64,000 bases of DNA. Source: Epiperipatus broadwayi. Taxonomy: Eukaryota; Onychophora; Udeonychophora; Euonychophora; Peripatidae. Shown here piece by piece: positions 57,616 to 64,000 of the stretch. Each line of letters begins with the position of its first letter. Within the stretch, counting starts at the first letter, position 1. The notes under the pieces are model-generated. The model was not told where the DNA came from. It saw only the letters and a list, made by a program, of their open reading frames with translations, and searched no databases. The position numbers and the translations under genes are program-made. The DNA lies in NCBI GenBank assembly GCA_028023455.1, contig JAQFVV010000285.1:1160322-1224321 (forward strand), in the 5' to 3' direction.

Positions 57616-58451
57616 CGAAACTGTTGTTTCAAAGGGCAGAACCGACGTGAAAATAACTGACGTTTCTAATAATGAAAGTCAATTTAAATAAAGAGACCCT
57701 GAGAAGGAAAGACGTTTAGCGACATAAATAAGGCGCTCGGAACAACAGAATAAATTATCTATTAAAGCGGGGGGGAAATTTTATAATCACTAAAAGTCAA
57801 ATTATTAAACATTGCTTGAGAGAGTGGGAAGGGGATTTAGTTTTTTTGTCATTATTAAAAGAATCAAGCAGTCGAATATACCTGATATTTGTAGAAAGCT
57901 GTGGAATAGCGAGATTCCGTGGAAGAAATATCGGAAGTAATTCATAAATTAATTTCTATATTAGCAAGTTAACCACAAATAAATTTAATCAAAAAAAAAA
58001 ATATATATATACATCGTTAAAAGACGCATTGTAATATTATTATATTCTTGCGCAAAGGAACGAACTGTAACCGGGATCTTGTTAGGAGTTGTGTGTTACT
58101 TAAAAATAAAAGGGACGTTGAGCGTAAACAACACATATATATAAATAACCACCGAAAAAAAAAAATTATTATAAAAGATAAGTAAAGGATAGCGTATCTA
58201 CATATGTAACGACGCGTGTAACAGTATATAGGTATAACCGCACATATACCGATAGCTACTGAATATAAATAAAGGGGAACAGTGGGAACTGGGATAATCT
58301 GAGCGATAGAAACTAAACTTGAGGGCTTACTGTGGGAATTTTAAGAGCAAGGAGCATCTGAAAATAGGACAAGGCAGTCAGTGGGACCAGCGGAGTAGTA
58401 GGTGACGAGCCGTGGATTAGTATAATCACATCACAAAGCAAGTAAATAACG
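57616..58451 (+). other. gypsy leader, no ORF
   Basis: About 835 bp between the primer binding site and the first pol-containing ORF, moderately AT-rich with an A-run and TA tract (57990-58012). No Gag-like frame was found here. Confidence 0.6.
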
Positions 58452-60086
58452 ATGGAAGAAATCCAAAATGAAAGCATGTGGGAACAGACGGGGGAGAGTC
58501 CGATACAGTTTAAGAGACGGGATGCGGAGAGCGAAGGGGACATCAAAGTATTAATAAGGATGATGACTCAAATGATGGCCGAAATGAGGGCAGATAGGGA
58601 AGAGCGTAGGAGAGATAGGGAAGAGTGGAAAGAGGAAACAAGGCAATTGCTCCGGGGAAAGGGAGTGAAGTCAGAGGAGTGCAAAGGGGAAGATAGTACT
58701 TTTTCCAAAGTTGAGGAAGAGATAGATCAGAATGGGATGGAGATGGATAGAACGAAGTCAGACCTGAATGATCTAAAGGAAAGGGTAGAGATCCTAACTG
58801 ATGATATAGAGAGGGGAAGTAAGCACCAAGATGGGATCAGGATAGCTAATATGGCACAAGATGAAGGGGGGGAAGGACCTCGGAGAAAACAGGAGTGCCC
58901 AAAGATCGATGTGTCAATCCAAGGGGTTCATGTGAGGGCTCTGCTGGATACAGGAAGTCAGGTATCAGTAATGGCTCAGGAAATTTTTGACAGGATCGCC
59001 CAAGGGCAAACAGAAATGAAAATCTTGCCATTGAAAGGGACCCAGATTATACTGGCCAATGGGAAAAAGGCAAGAATACAGACCAAACAGGTGTGGGCGA
59101 ATATAGCTATTGCAGGACAGGAATTCACCCAGATTGTGTTAATACTTGAGGGGCTGATACATGACTTGGTGTTAGGGTCTGATTTTATGAGAATGGCAAA
59201 GTGTAGCATTGATTATGGGACTGAACAAGCAAGAATCGGTAGAGTCACAATGCCTTTTGGGGAAACCATGGATAGAGAACCAGAAGGGCAGAGGAAGCTG
59301 CAATGTATCATGGTAAAAGGGGAGATTGAGAAAAGAGTTAATGAAATGACTGGGCCAGATAAAGGAGAGAGAGAGAGGATTCAAGGAATATTGGGGTCTT
59401 ACGAGAGTGTTTTCTCGGACAAGCCGGGAGTAATCAAGGGGTACGAACACCGAATCCGGTTGAACACCAGCAACCCATATCAAACTAGGGCATACCCAAT
59501 CCCTTTCCAATACCATAAGGAGATTGAAACCCAGCTGGAGCAGATGATAGAGTGGGGGGTTATTTCAAAGTGTACCTCGCCATACAACAACCCCATCTTA
59601 GCCGTAAAAAAGGGTGACGGATCGATACGATTGTGCCTCGATGCCAGACAACTGAACAAGGTGACAATTCCAGATACAAATGCTCCGCCCATCATGAGCG
59701 AACTGATGACAAGATTTCAGAACAAGCGAATCTTTTCCACGATGGACTTGACGAATAGCTACTGGCAGATGAGCCTCCACCCCGACGATCGAAAATACAC
59801 CACATTCAAATATAACGGACGGGCATACCAGTTTAATCGCGTGCCTTTTGGATTAAAGAATAGTGGTGCAGGCTTAGTGCAGTGCCTGGACCAAACCCTA
59901 TCAGATGAAGTTAAGAAATTTGTCACAATGTACGTAGACGATATCATTATAGCGTCTGAAGACATAGAGGAGCATTGTCGGCACTTAGAAATGTTGCTCC
60001 ATGAATGCGAACAGAAGGGAATAAAAATAAACCTAAAAAAAGCCACTTTGCGACCCAGGAAGTCAAGTTCTTGGGACATATCATAA
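58452..60086 (+). pseudogene. gypsy ORF: Gag-like N-terminus, protease, RT (frame 1)
   Basis: A 544-codon frame. Residues 1-135 are charged and helical (MMTQMMAEMRADREERRRDR, then Asp/Glu/Lys-rich), like the start of some gypsy Gag proteins, but no capsid major homology region and no CCHC follow. An aspartic protease comes next with LLDTGSQVSVM (Asp at residue 166) and a VLGSDFM flap-end block. RT follows with YRVRPYPIP-like TRAYPIP, SPYNNPILAVKKGDGSIRLC, FSTMDLTNSYWQM (motif A), VPFGLKNSGAGLVQCLD (motif B) and the catalytic YVDD at residues 494-497 (59931-59942). The frame leaves the RT at a run of seven A (60035-60041), just before the motif FLGH..S, and stops at 60086. The element's start codon is taken as 58452, since no upstream in-frame ATG precedes the coding-like text. 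Confidence 0.9.
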
Positions 60087-62026
60087 GCCAGGATGGAATA
60101 CGGCCCAACCCTGAAAAGATCCAGGCCATCCAAGAATTCCCTGTTCCGAAGAAGAGAAAGGATATTAAAGCATTCCTCGGAATGTGCACCTTTTACAACA
60201 AATTTTATGAAAACTTCTCCCATGATATGGAACCCCTATTACAATTGTTAAGAAAGGAGCAAGCGTGGACATGGGATGAGAGACGGGAACGGAGTTTCCA
60301 GAGGGTGAAGGAAGGATTTTTAAAACAGACCATATTAGCATACCCAGACTTCGACCAGATATTTTGGGTACAGACGGACAGTAGCGACATTGGGCTAGGA
60401 GCCACGTTGTACCAAAAGGGACCGGACGGAGAACAGAGGGTGTTGGCATTCGTTAGCCGACTACTCAAAGATCCCGAACGAAGATACACTGTCACCGAAC
60501 GAGAAGCCCTCGCCATAGTGTGGGCTTTCAAAAGGTTCCGACAGTACCTGGTCGGATCCAAAGTGAGAGTAATTACCGACCATCGGAGTCTGGAATTTCT
60601 GAATAAAAGTTTTTTGACAAATAATAGGTTAGTGAGGTGGAGCTTAACCCTGCAGGAGTTCCAATATGAAGTGGAATATTGTAAAGGGAAGGATAACGTG
60701 GTCGCGGACACACTGAGCCGTTACCCTGTGGGAACACAGCCAAATGCCGAGGCTGGGGAATTCGTGTACATAGCCGCTACTACCAGGCGGAGCCGGGAGG
60801 GTGAGTTTAGTGCAAACAACATTCGGAGGGGCCAGAAAGAGGATGAAGAATGCCAACAAATAATACGATACCTACGTGAGAGGAGGCCAAAGGCAGGGTC
60901 CGAAAAAAAAAAGGAAGAGACTGGGGGGGGTCTGTTATGGAAATATCGGGACCGGTGCATTATTCTGGAAGGAATAGTCCAAAGGAAAACAGGGAATGGG
61001 AAACAAACCCGTATTGTAATACCGAAGGGAATGCGGGATCGAATGGTTGATGAGACCCATCAGGAACGTGGCCATTACGGAACAAGCAAGACTGAGGGGT
61101 ACCTTAGTAATTGGTTTTACTGGCCAGGGATGCACCACGACATTGCCAGAAGACTACGGGAGTGTGAGATTTGTGCGAGGACAAAACCGTTAAATCGGTC
61201 GAATGAGGGACCTCAGATACCGATCATCGTCCGGGAACCAAACCACACCCTGGCCATTGATTATTACGGGCCATTGCCGATGTTTGGGGGAAAGAGGTAT
61301 TTACTGGTCACATATGATTTGTGCTCCAAAATGGTCGCTCTGTACCCCATGGCCCGGACTAATGCAAACCAGACCATCAAACTGTTGGAAACCAAACAAT
61401 TTCCCATCATCGGGAAACCTAAGTGCCTTTTATCGGATCATGGCACACCATTTGTATCAAAGATGTGGAGGCGATGGGTGAACCAAACCGGGATCAAACA
61501 TCATATGACGTCTATCCGGAACCCGCAGAGCAACCCATGCGAGCGGGTGATGCGGGAGTTGGGGCAGCTATTCCGCGTGTACACTGCAGGAGATCATCGG
61601 AAATGGGTTCGGGAGATTCCCCGGATTACTGAAATGATCAATACCTCAAAGAATGAGTCCACTGGACTTGAACCAAGTCGACTCCATTATGGACGACCTA
61701 TACCGTATCCTTACAATGATAGACCCTCGATCCGAACAGGAAGAGTTGATCGAAAACATGACAATCAGATAGCATTACGGAGATTGGAACATATGGGGGA
61801 AATGTGAAGGCAGACCACTAGGCCAACCCGAAACACGTTCGCTGTGGGAGACAGAGTCATGGTAAGAGCAAATCCGGTCAGTCGACCGGAACAGCACATA
61901 TTCAAGAAATTCCTCGACATCTATGAGGGTCCATATGAGATTGTCCGGGCATATGGGAATAATGCCTTTGTACTGGGCCAAGGAAAGGGAACATTTAATG
62001 CGAGGGCCCTGAAGAGGGCCGAATAA
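60042..62026 (+). pseudogene. gypsy ORF: RT end, RNase H, integrase (frame 2)
   Basis: Continuation after the poly-A frameshift. RT thumb with KFLGHIISQDGI; RNase H with VQTDSSDIGLGATL (Asp near 60377), TEREALAIVWAF and TDHRSLEFL, ending VADTLSRYP; integrase with the HHCC finger (HQERGH ... CEICARTK; 61057-61180), the catalytic triad Asp (AIDYYG, 61259), Asp (LLSDHGTPF, 61436) and Glu (NPCERVM, 61541), 34 residues between the last two. A TGA at 61805-61807 interrupts the frame, after which the same frame continues to 62026 with FAVGDRVMVRANP and YEGPYEIV, the GPY/F module of gypsy integrases. The stop is a plausible single-base change, as the protein similarity carries on without a gap. Confidence 0.9.
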
Positions 62027-62080
62027 CTTGGCACCTTCTCAGAGCTAAAATCCGCAATCCTTGGATTTTACTCTACACCA

Positions 62081-62092
62081 GGCGGGGAGATA
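62081..62092 (+). promoter_or_regulatory. polypurine tract
   Basis: GGCGGGGAGATA lies directly before the TGTAAC of the 3' LTR, where the plus-strand primer of LTR elements is expected. Confidence 0.75.
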
Positions 62093-64000
62093 TGTAACGG
62101 AATAGCGTTACATAGGGTTTGAACCTAGGAAAGTTAAATATATATTAACGATGAAATAAATGACAGGTACAAAACTTTTTAAAAAAAAAGCGATCTTGTT
62201 TTAAGAATAAACGAGAAACAGCCGTGTCTAAAGCAGATCGCAGCTATACATGAGTACCTGTCAGATTTATTGAAATAAAATTAAGAGTTTTTATTTTTTG
62301 AGGAATTAATTTATTATAATCATTATTTGTCAAGTTTGCTTTTTTTGTCATTTCGTTTTAAAAGAAACAGGGAATGTTCGAGAACAAATTAGAAAATTTA
62401 TTAAATCATTTTGAACAAAAGGGAAGGAAAAAAAAAATAAGTAAATTAATTAATCTGTAATAGGTAAAAAAATTCCAAGCGATCTAAGATATTTTGAATG
62501 GGGGGCAATTAGTAGAGTCAAATTTAGAGAAGTTGAAACAATAAGCAGGATGTATGTTGGTAAAGTCTAGATAACAATCCAAATTTAGAAACAGAGGTGA
62601 TAAAAAGTGTACACTGCTATTGTACTACTTAGGCTTCTGACTCCGGCTAAAACAATATGTAAGAAAAATGGAAAAACTAAATTAAATTCCCACGTGGTGC
62701 AAATGTCACAGAAACTATTAAATAAAGAGGATCCTTGATTAGCAAATAAGAACTAATGACTTATGAGTGCATGATAGAGATTGGAGGAAAATTTCAAGGT
62801 GTCATGGCGGGAAAGAGGAGAGAAGAAAAAGGCAAGACGGAACCGAAAAAGGACACTAAATTGAAAGTTGTTGAAGGCGAAATCAAGTTGAATTGTAGTG
62901 GAAAGTATTATTAATTTTTTTGCGGAGCTTCCGATTAAGTACTTGGACTTCCTAACCTACACTTGTGTAATATCGTAGCCGAAATGCGTTGCTGAATCCA
63001 AAATTTGCGGCTTGGCCGCCGAACCTTCGCACCTGGCACTGCTGATCGTCCTAGAATGCTCTCAACCTCGGAGAAAATGAACTCAAGGACCACACACACC
63101 CTGGAAGCCTCACCCAGAACCGACATGCGGAATTAATAAAATATCGCTCAGGATCCCATTACAGTCTTCTCGTCCCACAGGTAGTTATTTTTAACATTTG
63201 CTTACACATTCATGCACCAGATAAATACTTTAAAGTGGAGAACGATTTACAAACATTAAGTATAAAATGATTAAATTGCTAATGACCAACCGAACCACTA
63301 AAGAACTCAACCAGTATAATATGTACAATTAATACTCAGCAAAGATCTATGTAAGTTAATATTCGCTTCCGTAATTGTGTTATCTAGACTTACTAAATTA
63401 TATATCTGCATAATAATTTTATTTACCCAGTTTACAAATAAATCATTCACTTAATTAATGTTTCTTTTATTGATCGCTTGGAATTTCAAATTTATTTAAC
63501 CAATGTTGAATGAGTGCGGGAGTGATCTATTTTATATAATTTGAATGAGTGCATTTAATATGTTAGTTAAGCGTTAAGTATATTTATAGCATTTATAATT
63601 GTCGTACCATTCTTAGGTTAAGGTTAAGTTTTGGGAGATTTATTCTGGGGGATATAGGGCGGGCCTAACCATGATAAAGGCATGTCAATAGTGTGTTAAG
63701 AGTAATGAGCGATATAGTTCGGGAATAGTGGCTGTGTTCATTTCTTGCTGTCCGCTGGAGCGATGCTTGGGCATGTTCTGTGATATAGTTGAGTGAGCGT
63801 GTGCACGTGCGTGGCGAGCTTGAAAAAGGTTCTCCTGGCGCCTATTACTCGGATTTAATCTGAATCTAGGTATGAAACAAATAAAACGTGCGTGTATATG
63901 TGTTTGAAACTATTTTCACAAAACACTATGTAACCCCGGACGACAGAACACAGCGGGTTCGTAAAAAGGGAATCGTCAATAGAAAGCCAGAAGGAGAACT
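62093..64000 (+). repeat. gypsy 3' LTR, 1908 bp of about 1944 in window
   Basis: Matches 55652-57561 nearly throughout. By eye about ten substitutions (mostly transitions, for example CG/TG near 62149, 62805 and 62898) and about five indels in A or T runs. Ends at the window edge about 35 bp before the expected GTTACA, so the target-site duplication cannot be checked. Confidence 0.95.

Larger units (their letters stand above)
55652..64000 (+). mobile_element. Ty3/gypsy LTR retrotransposon, 3' LTR cut by window end
   Basis: Complete 5' LTR (55652-57595), leader, one gag-pol region (58452-62026), a polypurine tract and most of the 3' LTR (62093 on). Domain order protease, RT, RNase H, integrase defines Ty3/gypsy. 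The internal region is about 4.5 kb. The two LTRs differ by about ten substitutions plus a few homopolymer indels over 1.9 kb by eye (around 0.5%), so insertion is recent. Pol has one frameshift and one stop, and no Gag capsid or CCHC knuckle is visible. There is no env-like ORF. The coding part is far less AT-rich than the host DNA around it. Confidence 0.95.

Noticed and set aside
58313-61981. Many minus-strand frames of 60-168 codons over gypsy pol
   Set aside because: Antisense shadows of the protease-RT-integrase frame; no motif of their own.

Overview
This is an AT-rich stretch (roughly 70-75% A+T by eye) of an animal nuclear genome, almost certainly an invertebrate. I found no intact host gene, rRNA, functional tRNA, operon or CRISPR array. 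The window is a nested graveyard of retroelements and short palindromic repeats. The mix (CR1/L2-type and RTE/BovB-type LINEs, a third LINE, Penelope-like elements, tRNA-derived SINEs, a Ty3/gypsy LTR element, many palindromic MITE-like repeats) is typical of AT-rich invertebrate genomes. I cannot name the phylum from sequence alone.

Layout. 0.8-1.2 kb: a vague coding relic. 1.4-2.3 kb: 3' end of a Penelope-like element (PLE) carrying a tRNA-like module. 4.4-5.7 kb: a tandem array of a 474-bp unit of repeat family A, with dispersed relatives at 7.0, 11.3, 30.2 and 48.2 kb. 5.9 kb: a 200-bp palindrome. 8.2-9.3 kb: a very decayed LINE reverse transcriptase. 11.8-13.25 kb: an RTE-type LINE ending in (GAT)n. 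14.7-15.06 kb: a GATA/GATG array. 15.8-18.1 kb: a minus-strand PLE split by an array of a 400-bp unit. 18.9-23.5 kb: a near-complete but dead CR1/L2-type LINE (PHD finger, SGNH esterase, APE endonuclease, RT, zinc knuckle). 23.9-26.6 kb: a second RTE copy on the minus strand. 27.6-29.1 kb: another PLE relic. 31.4-31.8 kb: an RTE 3' fragment. 29.3-34.1 kb: several palindromic MITEs. 35.56-37.78 kb: a minus-strand LINE wedged between AAT microsatellites. 38-47 kb: mostly unassigned AT-rich DNA with one SINE. 47.1-47.6 kb: two tandem 3' ends of the CR1/L2 family. 50.2-53.1 kb: three PLE pieces, two of them head to head. 53.5-54.5 kb: palindromes and a duplicated segment. 55.65-64.0 kb: a young Ty3/gypsy element with 1.94-kb LTRs, the 3' LTR running off the window end.

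How the parts relate. The autonomous LINE, PLE and LTR elements encode or once encoded the RT, endonuclease and integrase activities; the SINEs and palindromic repeats are probably non-autonomous passengers. Nearly every coding region here is broken. The gypsy element is by far the youngest (about ten substitutions between its LTRs by eye) yet already carries a frameshift, an in-frame stop and no recognisable Gag core.

The most unusual observations are a tRNA-like box A/box B module embedded at the same place in the 3' region of four PLE copies, a tandem satellite sitting inside a PLE, tandem self-adjacent CR1/L2 3' ends with a shared hairpin and (ATCAC)n tail, and an expanding palindromic family A that occurs as inverted pairs and as a tandem array.
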